DNA from: Saccoglossus kowalevskii
Lineage: Eukaryota; Hemichordata; Enteropneusta; Harrimaniidae
Length of the DNA stretch: 42,213 nt
Reading direction: 5' to 3'
NCBI RefSeq assembly: GCF_000003605.2
Contig: NW_003121912.1
Coordinates: 562,635 to 604,847, forward strand
Positions within the stretch are counted from its first letter, which is position 1. Every line of letters begins with the position of its first letter. The notes under the pieces are model-generated. The model was not told the DNA's origin. It did no database searches and saw only the letters and a program-made list of their open reading frames with translations. Made by a program: the position numbers and the translations under genes. Shown here one piece after another: positions 1 through 13,368 of the stretch.

Positions 1-721
1 TCCTAAATTTGCTTCAGTGACTATAAAGAACTTAAATTTGACTATAATTTAGGCACCGGGAAAAATTGAAATATTCTAAATGATTCCTAAATTAGAAAAC
101 TTGTGGTGCATTTCTGAAATTTTGATATATATAGTTGATGGACACTACATATTTTCTGTGACTCAAAAATCAATCAACAGCATTTTTTTGCAACCACAAG
201 ATTACCAACTTGCCAAAACATTGCCCATGGAGAAATTTTGGATGAGGGGTGTGTAGGTAAAATACAGTACATGTACCACCAATAATTTGTTTTGTAAAAG
301 AAATTATTTATTGTTTGTCACTCTTTATTTAATTTATAGTTCCAGAAATATCATAGATCTCACTTTTGAAAACGGCTGCTGTGTGTTCTTCCAATCTGTT
401 TGACACAACGATAAAATACCAATATTTTTAAGAAAAGACGCTGTTGAGACATGTTTTCTCATCAATTTTTGATTTCATGAAATGTCCTTCATAGTACATG
501 TACCTTATAAGGCAGATTGGTACTTTGGTGTGCCATTGGTATACAGTTTTAACACTATATCACCAAGCATTCACTATTGACTGTCCTGATGAATACTGGT
601 AGTATTTAATTTATGAAAATAACAAGACTGTGTCATTATCACGCATATGTGGACCTACAGAACAGCAACAAATAAATGATAAAATTACAAATAATATTAA
701 ATTTTTTTTTTTTTTTATAAG
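1..721 (+). other. Intron of the K-Cl cotransporter gene
   Basis: No coding exon of the cotransporter could be found here. The stretch is AT-rich and ends in a long T tract followed by AAG at 719-721, a normal 3' splice acceptor for the exon that starts at 722. Upstream exons of the gene must lie outside the window. Confidence 0.6.
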
Positions 722-1141
722 TGATGCCCATGTAATGCATGCTGCTAGGAAGATGCATACAGCTGTCAAACTCAATCAAGTTATTACTGAGAAATCATCA
801 GAAGCTCAAGTTGTCATCATGAATCTCCCAGGACCTCCTAAAAATAAAACAGCTGTTCACAATTGTATCCTTTTTTGCATATATTAGTTCAGTTCTCTTA
901 CTAGTAACAAAATATAATGAAATGTTGAGTTTTGAAATAAATGCTGTATACATATGTAAACATTTAAACCAATCATGTGATTTTAAAAAGATTCCAATCA
1001 TGTATTGCCATTTAATAACCATACATTTTCTTTAATTGTGGCTAAACAGATATTGAATATCTTGAAGCTTTGACTGAAGGATTAGACAAAGTACTGCTCG
1101 TCCGTGGTACTGGTAAAGAAGTCATCACCATATACTCTTAA
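722..1141 (+). CDS. K-Cl cotransporter (SLC12A4-7 type), last two coding exons
   Basis: These are the C-terminal cytoplasmic residues of an electroneutral potassium-chloride cotransporter, a plasma-membrane carrier that sets cell volume and intracellular chloride. Exon 722-864 encodes a segment with [13 protein letters not shown] and MNLPGPPKN, both typical of the family C-terminal domain. It ends in phase 1 at a GTATCC donor. Exon 1050-1141 follows a CAG acceptor and encodes [11 protein letters not shown], then [17 protein letters not shown] and the stop TAA. The family usually ends in VRGGGxEVITIYS, so the reading frame and stop are secure. The split codon at the junction gives NYIEYLE, matching the family's NYMEFLE. 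The N-terminal and membrane parts lie upstream of the window. The sequence does not show which of the four vertebrate paralogues is closest. Confidence 0.93.
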
Positions 1142-4100
1142 AAAAACGTACAGTTACAAAATGTATGCATCAAACTACATTGAAATCTACTGTCATGTCT
1201 TTATTCAAAAGAACACCATGAATGGATGAGAGTTTGTGTCAAGCCAGTTACAATCAAAATTATAAACTGTCTTGCATAACTTGTGTTGATAAACAAGACT
1301 GGTCTCAGAGTAAATATTCCCAGTCTAAGTTGTGACATATTCTCAATTGTCATGTACATTTTTTATTGTGTAAAGTTGATTTTTACAGATTTTACCATTA
1401 TTCTATCCTAACCGAGTGTCTTTCAGTCTTGCATGTAGTGTCCCTGATTTAGATTCCCATAGAAGATACTGTCCATGGCATCTCAAATTAAATGGTGCTG
1501 CCTGTCACATACCGTTTTGGCTCTACAATATGGGCTCCATATTGGAGACGTATTGTACAATGACTGCCACCTGCCTTTGAGGCTGAACCGATTTAAAAAC
1601 AAATGAGTGCATGCAGTAAAACACATACCCGGTACATGTAGAGTAGCGAGAACAGGTCTTGCTTCATACGTGTAGTATAAAATGGATTCAAACAGGGTAT
1701 CTTTGTTGATCAGTCTAATCAAGGGTAAACACTGGCCTTGTTTTGCCTTTCTTACTCACTTTTTATAAGTTATATATACCGGTAACCTTGTGTGTAATTT
1801 GTCTCAAGGTTTACATTTGATTTAATTTATATTTATACTAAACAAAAAGAGGAATTTCTGTATGATCGTGTAACCATATTATACAAAATGCTGCTTTGGA
1901 ACAAGACAAGCTCTATGCAGATCAACCAAGGTTAAACTTTTTATGCCTGGAATAAATGTCTGTGTGTGTTGTTTTAGAGTTTGAATTTTATTTATTGAGG
2001 TGGTTTTGTTGCATGATATTTTAATAATATGGCTTCTGGAACATGAGTACTGTGCCTTTCTTGCCTTCATATGCACATCCAATAATTATATTTATTTTGA
2101 ATCTATGTATATGTCACCACTGTTCATTACACACCATATTAAACATTTTGTATCAGAATGCACAGTAACTTGTGGTCATTCATGTTGATACATTAGGTGA
2201 TACAGTGTAATGCCTATAGTTGACAAGACTGGCCATTCGCGACCAATGATAAAATAATGCTGTTGTTTGCTGCTGCTGTTATACCTGCATATGTCACTGT
2301 TAGTAAAACCACTTGAGGACATAGCATATCATGATATATTGCTGATTAATATGTGATGTTCACATGCTGGTTGGCAAAAAATGTTAACAGTACAATGACC
2401 TAGAGCGTATGGAGTAAAATTGTGTGTGTCATCTAATGTGTTTTTTCACTCGCACCTTGTAAATTGCTTTCATAGTGTACTATAAATGCTGCAAATTCAC
2501 TACAGATAATGAATGCAAGAATTATGCTGAAAATAGTTGGTGAAGATACGTTCTCATTCTTACAGTTGTTGGTGAGAACAAATTTAGTCTCGTTTATGAG
2601 TGGTGAGAATGTGATGTACTTGGAAGAATTTATACGGCTAACACCAGTGCATTCCTTATCTGTAGTGGTTATTTCTCACATCCACTGTTATGTTTTGACT
2701 GCCAACAGTGATTTTTATCAATAATACTGTCTAGATTGTCCTCCATTTGTGAGAGTGCATGGCTGTACACCATTTGTTAACCACAAGTTATTGAATCTCA
2801 AGGTACCAATATCGTCTCCATGTTGCCTTTCCTTTGAGCTCCTTGTACATTCCTAGGCCAATAAAAAGTGTACCCTTGGATCTTTGTAGTGTTGGTGAAG
2901 TTTGGTTTAATGTAAAGATTGCATACAACTTTATAATTGAAAATAACACTATCAAAGACTTTATTCGGCAGCTGCCTAGAAAAATCTGTTTAGATTTTTA
3001 ACTTGTGTTTTTGATCATGTGGCATATTCTCAGTAGGACAAGAATATATCCGAATCACTTATTAAACAATAAAATTGATCATTTTACTGAACTTTGACAG
3101 GATGACTTTTAGTTATATCAACAGTTGGGCCTTTGAGATAATAATGATGGAAGTTTGAACAAAAAATAGTGCAGTCCAATTATCAGCATATGATGTTGAA
3201 CTTAGCTGATATAAATATAGTAATGCTAGTGTAATAATTATGATTTGGTATCCAAATTTGTTTATGTAGATAGACGCATCCACCAAAGCAAAAAAAAAAA
3301 AAATACAATTCAGTTTCTTTATAAATCATCTCTAGCGACAAAGTATTTCTGTGATGTAGAAGCGGAAAACCATTTTTGCACACCATAGTATTTTGCCTGC
3401 TACACTCCACACAAGCCTGTGTTTGGGAGTTATGATTTGCTTATCCATGAGCAAACATGAAATCAAATAACCAATCAGTACTTGTTTTAGAACGAGGGCA
3501 CTAATCATCTGCTCCTACAAGTAGATTGATTTGGTTGTTTGTAATAGAAGGGAGGCATGTGTGTGTGTGTTTTCAAGCTGCTGAATACTAGTGTAGGCAT
3601 ATTTTACCACAGTTTTCTTGTAGTTTGTATTGATGGTAGACTATATTTATCACACCCTTTTACCCATCTGCATCACAGGTGTGAATTGTTACTAGAGGGC
3701 AGATTTTAATGGGAAGGTATATTATTATTTTTAGCTTTTTCTGAAATAAAAAGCAAATTTATAGGTGGTAAGATGTTGTCTGCGTTGTTAACTTACATGT
3801 GTGTACATGTGCTTGTATTTTTCTAGAAATGTGTCAGACTAATGCCATGCATAAATCTACAATTTATATTCTGATTTAACTTGTCTTTTCTAAAACTGCT
3901 AAGTCAGTCTGATTTTCAGGAAAATTTATATTTTACGACAATGTATACAGATAGATAAATCATTAAAAAATGTATTCAAACCATGTAGAAAGTTTTACAT
4001 TTCTAATTTGGCATTTGAAGTAAAGTATACCATGACTGTTTTCAAAAAACAGTTGGTTTTCAAATGCTTGAATCTAAGTTTAGATCTGGTCTTATGATCT

Positions 4101-4310
4101 GGTTTTCAGAAATTGACAAGTTGAATTAGAACACGCTATATACACCGATTCAATTTATAAATATTGTGATTGTTATTTGGTGTGTACATATTAAAAATGC
4201 TTGACCAGTTAATTATTTTTTTACCAGAATTTTTTATGGAATGAAAATTATTAACGCATTGCTGATATTTGATTTTTCACAATAAATGTTTAAAATAGAA
4301 ATCGATTGTT
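1142..4310 (+). other. Probable 3' UTR and downstream spacer of the cotransporter gene
   Basis: No coding region is seen. Several polyadenylation hexamers occur on the + strand. The best-looking is AATAAA at 1951-1956, directly followed by a GT-rich run (1958-1976). Another is at 4281-4286. Short open frames here have no family resemblance and no splice context, so they are not annotated. The true transcript end cannot be fixed from sequence alone. Confidence 0.4.
1951..1956 (+). other. Candidate polyadenylation signal AATAAA
   Basis: The hexamer is followed within a few bases by TGTCTGTGTGTGTTGTTTT, a GU-rich downstream element, about 810 bases after the cotransporter stop codon. A later AATAAA at 4281 is an alternative. 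Confidence 0.4.
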
Positions 4311-6780
4311 CAATTTCTCATTCTTTATTCTGCTAACTGCATGCATAGCATTCTATCCCGTTTTGCTCTGACAGAGAACAGCTATCTTAAAAAATAGAAT
4401 GTAGTCTCACTGTGATAGCTTGATGAAATAGAATTTATAAAGACTGCTGGCAGCAAACCACTATTAATAACTTGATCTGATGTTAGATATTTGAAGAAGA
4501 GATGGGTTTAATCCACCAGTGAATCAGTCCATACCAAGATCTAGTTTAAGTCTTATGATACATTACATCGTTGTGCTTGCTAGGTAAATCCTATTCAAAT
4601 TCTGTTTGGGAATTCACTAAAAGTAACTAGCCCTAAACCTGGCAATGTGAGTGGTGTCTCTGGAAGTGAGCAGGTAGTGTTAAAGTAATTGTTAGTGACC
4701 AATGAACAAATGGACTAGTTGGAAGCATTTTTATCATTTATGGTGCCATTACCAATGTCACAGTGTAAGGCCTGCTTATCGCTCATGAGAGGGCCACCAA
4801 CAGAACTCACACTGGACAGGGGGTTCTTTCACTGCTAGTATGGAGTAGACAAGACAATATTATTGGAAATGAAATACAAATACACCAAAATATCGAGTTT
4901 AAAGCTCCTGGCTTTAATACCTCTCAAAATAATTACAAGAAATAAAGCACAGAAAAATACAATGAATAAAGCCACTAAAATAGGGAATTGCTTAGGGAAG
5001 TGTGCATTGGTGATAACTCACAGTTCCAGGATGTAATAATGGACGACAGTCAATGGCTTCTGCAACACAACAATGAATACAGGAGTCTCGCTTGCAGAGG
5101 AACGCTGGTATTCTGGAGGGCACTGCTGAAAGCAGAAGATCTCAGAGCAGTTCATACAAGTCTCACAAAATGATGGTTTTAGCCTGTATCACTTGTTACA
5201 CAATATCGTAGCAGCATACACTAGATACCAAGTTGAAATGATGGACTCCTGAATCTGTCCAATGTATAGGCATGATTCAGTGTCACCACCTGGGTTTCCA
5301 CATGAGCCAATCAGAATGTGATCTTGCTAGCAGCTGTGTTATGTAGGCAACTCAGTAGATCATAAACATCCTTTGTTATTCAAATAACAGCACACCTGGT
5401 AGATTCCAATTGTTCTTCCAGAGTTGAAAACAAGTATGACCTGTCAATCACCTTTATGACAGTTATCACCTGGCGATGCACACCGTTTCTTCCCATGATT
5501 CCATGCACACTTCCATTTGCAGGGTTTGAGATAATATGAAAAAAAACCATAAAATAAAAGATGCTGACAACCAATTACTAGCACAATATATCTGTCCAAC
5601 TTTATTTTGACAAGCATACTGGAGTAAGAAATTCCTATTTTCAGGAGTAAACATCCAGGCATTTTTCACCGTTGGACTAGTGAAAACGATTGTTTAACTG
5701 TTTTCACTAGCACTTTGACTGGCATTCCAGAGCAGCTTGCACAGAGATGGAAATACATGGTACAGTGATGCACATTCAAGCAACATAGAACTTTCACGGA
5801 GTTCACATGGTCCACTGTCCCTTCTCTTTTGTAGCAATTGAGAATATGCATAATGGAAGCTGGTATATTTGGTCTATTTGGTATTTTTTCTGCTCAGAAG
5901 AGATATGTAAGATGAGGTAGCAATGTATGTAAGTGAGACTGAAAGATCTTTGGATTGTCAGTATTTCCTGAGGGTCTCTAGGTGATGGAGTGTTTTGGTG
6001 TGCAGTTTAGTGTGAGATATCAGAGCAACTACATTCATGACCCCCATGGGTGAAAGTGTACTTTAGGTGATTGACCAGTAACTCCCGGGTAAGTGATAAA
6101 GAAACCAGTCGTCTATATACAGGTAAACAAAGATTCCTCTGGCATGGAGTTGGACTATCACTGCCTTACATGTCCTTGTGAACACCAGATTATTCTAAAT
6201 TGGTATATGCTCTACTACAAACCTCAACAGAGGCTGGCTGTCTAGACGCATGGGTATATGCTCCTAAGCATCCTTTGCACCAGAGCAACCATTTTTGGTT
6301 TTGTTTGTCTGATCGAGTGGTGGGTCTTGACTGATTTTAGGTCAATTGACAGATTTAAATGTGACGAGTCTAGCTATGGTCCCAGGTCGTGATTTGTTTG
6401 GAACAAAAAGCAGGTTTGCATGTAAACTTGCATTGAGTTGTGCTCGCTTTGTGTCAATATAAAACCCACAAGGCAGTTCATTGTGCTTTTGCGGTATCAG
6501 TGTCAATGTGGTTATGATTGTCCAGTAGAGGGTATTGAGCCCTGAATGGGAAAACCTACAAACTAGTGATAGATTTTCATTTGAAAGACTGGATAACGAA
6601 TTAACAGACCAGAATGACTGTTGTACACTTTGGTTCAAAACTCATTCAGGATGAGAACAACTGTACATAATCATGCCAAAGTGCAAACCGGAGGTGAATA
6701 CTTAAAGACAGACAGACTCCATCAAGGTGAAGTTGCATAATTATTCTGCGAAATGATATGATTCCTTTAATGAGATAAAC
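4311..6780. other. Spacer without recognised gene
   Basis: I see no coding exon, RNA gene or clear terminal repeat here. A 61-codon open frame at 4988-5173 and a 98-codon frame on the minus strand at 6342-6638 have no recognisable motif and no supporting neighbours. This could be old mobile-element remains. Confidence 0.4.
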
Positions 6781-8706
6781 TAAAAAAAATCTAACATTTC
6801 AGCAGTTGAGGATGATATACTTTACCCTCAATTTTGAAGCCTGATGCATTATTTTGTTCATTATCTGTTCACTTCTCGTTCTTCAATTCATTCTTTCGAG
6901 TTACCAAAGGTTATCCATTGATTTTGAAAGTGTGCCATATTGAATATTCATACATGTATTTGTTGGGTTACTGCAAGATTTACTTTTTATTTTTAGAATA
7001 TTGTCATGAACTTAGTGCTATTGTGTCTCAATTTACAATTAATTAACATGTTTATAATTGCTTTCGCAAGTGCTGTCATATTCTACAATAAAGAACATTT
7101 TGATGTGAATGGTGGTCTAGATCTTTCTGCAATCTTTACTTGACTTTTATATTCATATTTGTATAATGGATCTTGGCACAGTCCTCCATGACATGCCTCG
7201 TCAGTTGCTATAGTTGACATTTTTGATACTAAGCTATCAAGTGGAATAAGACATATGGAAAAACATAGAATGGTACATGGTGGATACCTTCATGATAATA
7301 CTTACTTTTCCAACATAAGATATCTTCACAAAATGTTCCCTATTACTGTTCCTGTACACTTCAAATCTCAGATCTGCAGCAAACGGTGGCCATTGGTTGT
7401 CGAATATATCAAACGCATATAGAAGTGCAATAACAGATGAATCATGGCATGCATACAGATGGAACTTATAAGCACTGAAATAAAAAAAAATGGCATTGGT
7501 TGATTTATAATGATTGTAACTATTTACCAGCTTAAATTGACAGTACTCCACCTATATATATTAATCATCCACCTTCCTGACAATTCGTGACGTTTACAGA
7601 ACACTGCTTCATAATTCAATTATATGCTGCAACAACATGACCACAGATTATCTAATACACAATTGAATCATTGCCATTTTATTAGGATATATCTGTATGA
7701 TATTTGTATGTAATGTGAAATTTAATGTAATATGCTGTGTTAAAGTCCCACCGAAACACAGTTTATTTTTAAAATTATTTGCTTAAAAGTGTGATTTTCT
7801 TTTTTCTCAGTTATTTTAACAAATTTCAAATGCAATTGATGATATTTATTCATTTATTAATTATTTTCTTTTTGTATTATATACTTCTTATATCTACTAC
7901 AATGGCCTGTCAGTGTCCTGCAGGGTAAACAGAAATGTCTCGCATGAAACATTTTGGTCTTCTAATCAATTAACAGATTGTGTTGATAAATTCTTGTACA
8001 TGTGGTTCTGGTGGTAACGAAATTACAGATAAGTTGGTTGTTAAGATAGTTTTAGTAGCGATGTTGTGTTCATGTCAGTAACCATTGCACGTGTTATAGT
8101 ATCATTGGTCTGTTTTCTGTCATAATATTGGTACATATCAAATATATCACACATATCACCTTTTTTCCAGTGCAGCATCTCTGAGGTTCTGTACTATAAG
8201 TGCCACCAGTGGTCCAACATTCATTTTCAATGTCTCAATATTTTCATCCGAGGTGATTCCCATTGTTGCAACTCTGGCTATTTCTAGAGTGCGTTTTTCA
8301 ATAATATCCAAATATGGTTTTAGAACTTCCGGAATTGGGAGATTGTGAAACTGAAATCAAACAGATATTATTTAAGTCCATGTAACACTATCGGAGTGGG
8401 CAGTTGTGGTTAATTCAAGATGGATTTATACTGAGATCTAGATGACTGTAATTGACCACTGACACCCACTGACACTGTGATGTCAATGTGATAGCGTCCT
8501 GTCCAATAGGGGTGTATGACAATTCGTCTTACACAATGGAAAGTGCAAATGAATTCTTACATTAATAATAATAATAAGTATGCATTTATTATACCGCCAT
8601 ATATTCAAAATTAAATGTTCATAGGCGCTTAACAATATACAAGAGATAAAGTTATAAACAAACAAAATAAAATCAAAAACTACTGAGTATCAAAAGACTG
8701 TCAAAA

Positions 8707-11700
8707 AAGATGAGTTTTAAAGTTTCTTCTTAAAAATGTCAAAATTGTCTGAGAGTTTGATATGTAGGGGTAGTTCATTCCATAAGGCAGGAGCAGCATG
8801 GCAGATGGCTTGATGACCGAAAGATTTGGTATTAGTTTTTGGAACGTTCAGAAGAAGTTTATTTGTGGAGCGTAGACTGCGAGTGGGTTTGCACGATGGA
8901 ACAAGTTCGCAAATGTAGGATAGCAGGGTGTTGTGAATATCACGAAACTCGATTAACATGATCTTGAAATTAATGCGTTGTTGAACAGGAAGCCAGTGTA
9001 GGTTGTATAGAACTTCAGTGATATAGTCAAATTTCCTAGTCTTTGTGATGAGGCGTGCCGCTGTATTTGGAACAAGTTGGAGCTTATGAATATTCGTCTG
9101 GGCAATGCCGTAGAGGAGACTGTTTCCATGGTCACAAAAGAATGTACTAAATGTTTTGTAGTTGCATTAGTTAGGTACTTCCTGATGGAACTAATATTGC
9201 GGATATGAATATATGATGATTTACAAATACTATACACACGATTTTCCATGGTCATATGCTTGTCAAACTCTACACCAAGATTACGAGCAGATGTTGTTGG
9301 CACGATGGTACAACCCTCAATCTGTATAGATGGTAAATTTAACTTGGCCAGATTTGGTCGAGATCCAAAAAGTAACAGTTCCGTCTTGTCCGAGTTGAGT
9401 TTTAAGAAATTTGATGTCAACCAATTATGAATATCCTTGATCGCACTTTCCATATGGCAAATGTTGATGTCAATATTGTTGGTCTTGAATCATAAATATA
9501 GTTGTGTGTCGTCGGCATAGAGAAGAAAGTTAATGTTGTGATGTCGGATTACATCACCAAGTGGAGATGTGTACAAAGTGAAAAGGATAGGGCCCAGTAC
9601 AGATCCTCGGGGCACGCCATACTTTAAGTTATGTAGTGATGATATTGATCCATGGATACAAACTTTTTGTTGTCGATCTGAGAGATATGATTCAAACCAA
9701 GATAGTGCAGTCTCTGCCACACCCATACCACTTGACATATGTGCTAGAAGAAGCGAATGGTCGACAGTATCGGAGGCAGCAGATAAATCCAATAAAACTA
9801 GCATCACAATTTTCTACTGGTCAAGTGCCATGAGTATATCATTTTGAACGCGTGTAAGAGCAATTTCTGTGCTGTGCGATTGTGATTCAAGAAGATTGTT
9901 TGAATGCAAGTGTGAGATCAATCTATTGGCAACTACTTTCTCTGTGACTTTTGAGACAAATGTAAGGTTCGAGACTGGGCAATAGTTCTTCAGGACGTCA
10001 GGATCTAGAAACTAAAGCTAGTTTAAAAAGGGCTGGAACATAGCCTGTAGAAAGTGATGAATTGACAATCCTCGGGGGCGGAGCTACGTCACAAGACGTT
10101 TCACGTTGCTACGACGCGCACCGCTGTACATGCATTTCTATGGGCTCTGTGCGCGCTGCTGTGGAACGACGGTCGAGTCGGTGAAAATTCAAGAAAACAA
10201 CACAAACTCAACTTTGAAGTAATCCCGAACAACCAAATTTATATACGTTACACACGTAGGGCTAATCGTGTTACACTGTTCAGAAGAGTCTCAACAATCA
10301 TCCCAAAGTACCGTTTTCTGCGAGTTTTTGGCATTTGTTTTCACCGCCGCTGGTTGCCAGTAGGTGAAAATGCCTGGATGTCCGCCCCCGAGGATAGTAG
10401 TGATACTTGGTAGTAGTACGTCCAGGGATTTCTTAACAAGAAAAGTTGGCATAGAATCAAGTCCGCAAGATTTATTTGGTGAATTATTGACAATTTTTTT
10501 ACTTCGTCGCTGGTGGCTGGCAATAATGTTTTAAGGGGGTTGGTGATTGTTCTGCATTGTTGGATATTGTTCGGCCGACTGCTGTACAGGTTGGTCCATA
10601 TTGCCTGGATCTTCTGAGCAAAATATGTAGCAAACCTTTCTGAAAGTTCTTGGGTTGAATCATGTTTTGGTAGAGGTGACTCACGTTTCCTGTGTAATAG
10701 AGTGTTAATTATGGTGAACATGAATTTTTGGTCCGATTGTTTATCTTCTAACAATGTAGAATAGTATTCAGCTTTTTTGGAGTTGATCAATCGGTGAAGA
10801 GATTTACATTGATTTAAATATATATCCTTATGCACTGTATAACTGTGTATTACGCCAGCGTTGCTCAGCTTTTCTTCTTTCCCTTTTCATAGATGTAACT
10901 TCTTCTGTAAACCATTTGGTATTTTGCCTAATTGTCACAGTTCTTCTTCTTTCTTGAGCATGACGGTCCAAAAACAGTGAAGAGTTGTATTAAGTAATAA
11001 GAGCAGATATAGTTGAAGCTGGTGATGTAATAACTGCGGTAGTATGGAAACAGCATATATATAACAGCATAGTTATCAGATATAGCAGGGCCACTAATAG
11101 TGATGTCAGTGATGTTATTAGATGAACGAGTCCAGGATATAACTTTTATGTTGGATAAGGTTGCTTGTTGCCAGAATTGTGTTAAGTTGAGTAGAATGAA
11201 TATCGTTCTTATTATCCATGTGAATGTTGAAGTCTCCAGCAATCAAAAGTTTGAATTCCTCAAAGAATTGACTAGATGTAAATTTATTCTTCTGATTAGG
11301 TGGTGGACGAAGATAATAATCAACTTCCAGTGGTCAGTAGGGGAGCTTGGGTGCACTTGCCTGTATTCAAATGATTTGACTACGAGTTGTTGTTTTTCCT
11401 TGGCAATTTTCAGGTTGGTTTTTGACATAACAGCAACGCCGCCGCCCTTGCATGATGTTCTTGGTATATGATACTTATAGCCAGAAGCCAGGTTTCAGTG
11501 AACATGATCATGTCCAGATCATGTTCATTAACAAAGTCAGTAATCTGTGTGGATTTAATTCTAAGTGACCGGAAATTCACAAGACCGCAATCAAGACTGT
11601 TAAATAATCGATGAGTCGACATAGGTTTGACAAGAACTGGAATTGTAGTCAGATTTTGGTAACATATTCTTCTTGAACTTAGTTTAGTGTCTGTAGGCTG

Positions 11701-11852
11701 GGTGTGGAAATAACAGGAATGTGTTTCTTTGTACCTCCAGTGGAACCTCTCTTCGTTAATGGGGTCATGCATAAATTATGTCTGTTCAATTCAAACCAGG
11801 TGGCAGGATTTCGTCTTGATAAAGTGGGTTTGTTATATAATGGTAACGTCAT
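8707..11852 (-). pseudogene. LINE ORF2 remnant: endonuclease plus reverse transcriptase
   Basis: The polyprotein can be followed in pieces. An ATG at 11852 opens MTLPLYNKPTLSRR. The apurinic-type endonuclease region (about 11.8-10.9 kb) is broken by several frameshifts. The reverse transcriptase fingers and palm follow. The catalytic YADD motif is intact, but a stop codon comes right after YADDTQLYL (about 9489). A frameshift occurs near 9130-9180. One extra T near 8717 makes a stop just before the family-typical LKTHLF ending. The active enzyme would nick target DNA and reverse-transcribe its own RNA at the nick; this copy cannot make it. Confidence 0.85.
10070..10393. mobile_element. MITE nested inside the LINE, 13-bp perfect terminal inverted repeats
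   Basis: The ends are CCTCGGGGGCGGA (10070-10082) and its exact reverse complement TCCGCCCCCGAGG (10381-10393). The dinucleotide AT flanks both ends. Removing the 324 bp plus one AT restores an uninterrupted LINE frame (ITTIVNSSLSTGYVP), which proves insertion into the LINE. The interior is CpG-rich and non-coding. An AT duplication fits few superfamilies; ISL2EU-type elements are one possibility, from memory. Confidence 0.88.
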
Positions 11853-13368
11853 GATGAATAAAAAAATGGCAGCACTTCAGAGAGCAAGTTGAAAATATTT
11901 CAAAAAAAACTTTAAAACGGCAATGTGGATGGAGTAAAACTTCTTCAAAATTAGTCCAGAACTGTCTTGGAGTATTTAAAAGAGTCCACACAAAGTCAGA
12001 CAGTTGAACAGCAAATTGAGTAGGTTGAAAAAGACGTTTCTTGAGGAGATAGTGTGAGACATAGCTATCAGCGCAAACTCATTAGCATTCTTACACTTTC
12101 AAAAGTGTTACACAATAACAAATTTCAAAATTAAAGGCTTACCATTCTCGTAAATATATCATCTCTAATGAAATAAAAATGTACGTCCTCTTCATTGCCA
12201 AGTCCCAATACATGTTGTATTGTCTGTCTATCTTTGGTGAGGCCAGGAATAATGTCTAAATGTTTAGCTAGCCATTTGTTATATGCCTGTAGATGACTGC
12301 ATTGTCTTGTCTCAGGATACAGGATTTCAGTTGCGTCCTCGTCTGTGTAGATGATAACAGGCTCTAAAATACCAAAATATAATTCAGATTATAAACAATT
12401 ATGGACTTTATGGTGTCATTCTCGTATTTGCGGAAATGGTTAGAATAGTGAGTCTTGGCATTTCTTGTTACCCTTTTCTTGTTTTCATTGAGCTTCTCCG
12501 ATTTTGGCTTCAAATATCCTTGTCATAAGCTTTCATGCTAAGCAATCGACTTTTTAAAATGTAATGGCGACCAGTCTCGCAATCATCGACCATGTTTATG
12601 GACGTTATACCCTCAAAGCCGAACTAGAAACATTTAATTTAACTACAATAACGATGCTGTTTTCATTTTTTCGAAAATAGAAATTTCACAATGTTGTAAA
12701 TAGAAAGTCTTGATCGCTGTGTTTTCCCACAAATCGCTCTGAATTTGATATATGATATTTGACATGGAAAATGTAGATCCCCTTTGATGCTTCGTAAAAA
12801 CACCTCTTATAGATACATTGTTGAAAATCAAATTTAGTGGATATATAGGTGTAATTCATAAGCTACTTGATCACTCTCAATCAATAAAGTCTCGTGCGAG
12901 CCTGCTAAAATGGTTCATTCACTTGATATTGCATTAAGTTTAAATATACTATTGTGACATAAATAGTAAGTGAAAAGTACAGAGTCCACAGATTGCTGTG
13001 TGAAGGAAAAGCACACATGCTTGGATACTTTGCAACAACCCAATGCACATGTTTATTTTTAGACTGCTGATACAGTCACTGGATTGTGTTGTCAGAAGAA
13101 TTTGAGATGCATACACCATGTCTCTCCTTGTGGCATAATGGTATGTCCCAGACAGTGGCGTGGTGTTTGTAAAAAACATTTGGAAGTTGCTGAGCCCAGT
13201 GTTGTTGGCAATGAAATATTGACCCGAGTCTCCTAGTTTAAATTGGTAGAGCTCGGATAAAGAGTGGTTTATTCCACTATCAAAATTAGCATCCTCTACA
13301 CTAATTTGTCCGCTATTTTGAAATACATTTTATTGTTTGCATGGCCATAATTTAGTTGTAGTATTTAA

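Larger units (their letters stand above)
8562..12086 (-). mobile_element. Dead non-LTR retrotransposon (LINE, CR1/Rex/Jockey-like) in intron 5 of copy C
   Basis: The element lies in the same strand sense as the host gene. It is bounded by a 9-bp target-site duplication ATTCTTACA (8553-8561 and 12087-12095). Copy B has no element at the matching intron position, which serves as an empty site. The 3' end is a short TTA/ATT tandem tail (about 8562-8580), as in CR1-like LINEs. From 5' to 3' it holds a start region at 11852, an endonuclease-like piece (NEHDLDMIMFTETWL, about 11500), a reverse transcriptase with SAASDTVDHSLLL, GVPRGSVLGPILF and YADDTQLY (9490-9807), and a C-terminal part with HAAPALWNELPLHIKL (8717-8959). 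No separate ORF1 is seen. The element is interrupted by a MITE at 10070-10393. Confidence 0.9.

Noticed and set aside
6342-6638. 98-codon minus-strand frame
   Set aside because: No family motif, and it lies in featureless spacer DNA.
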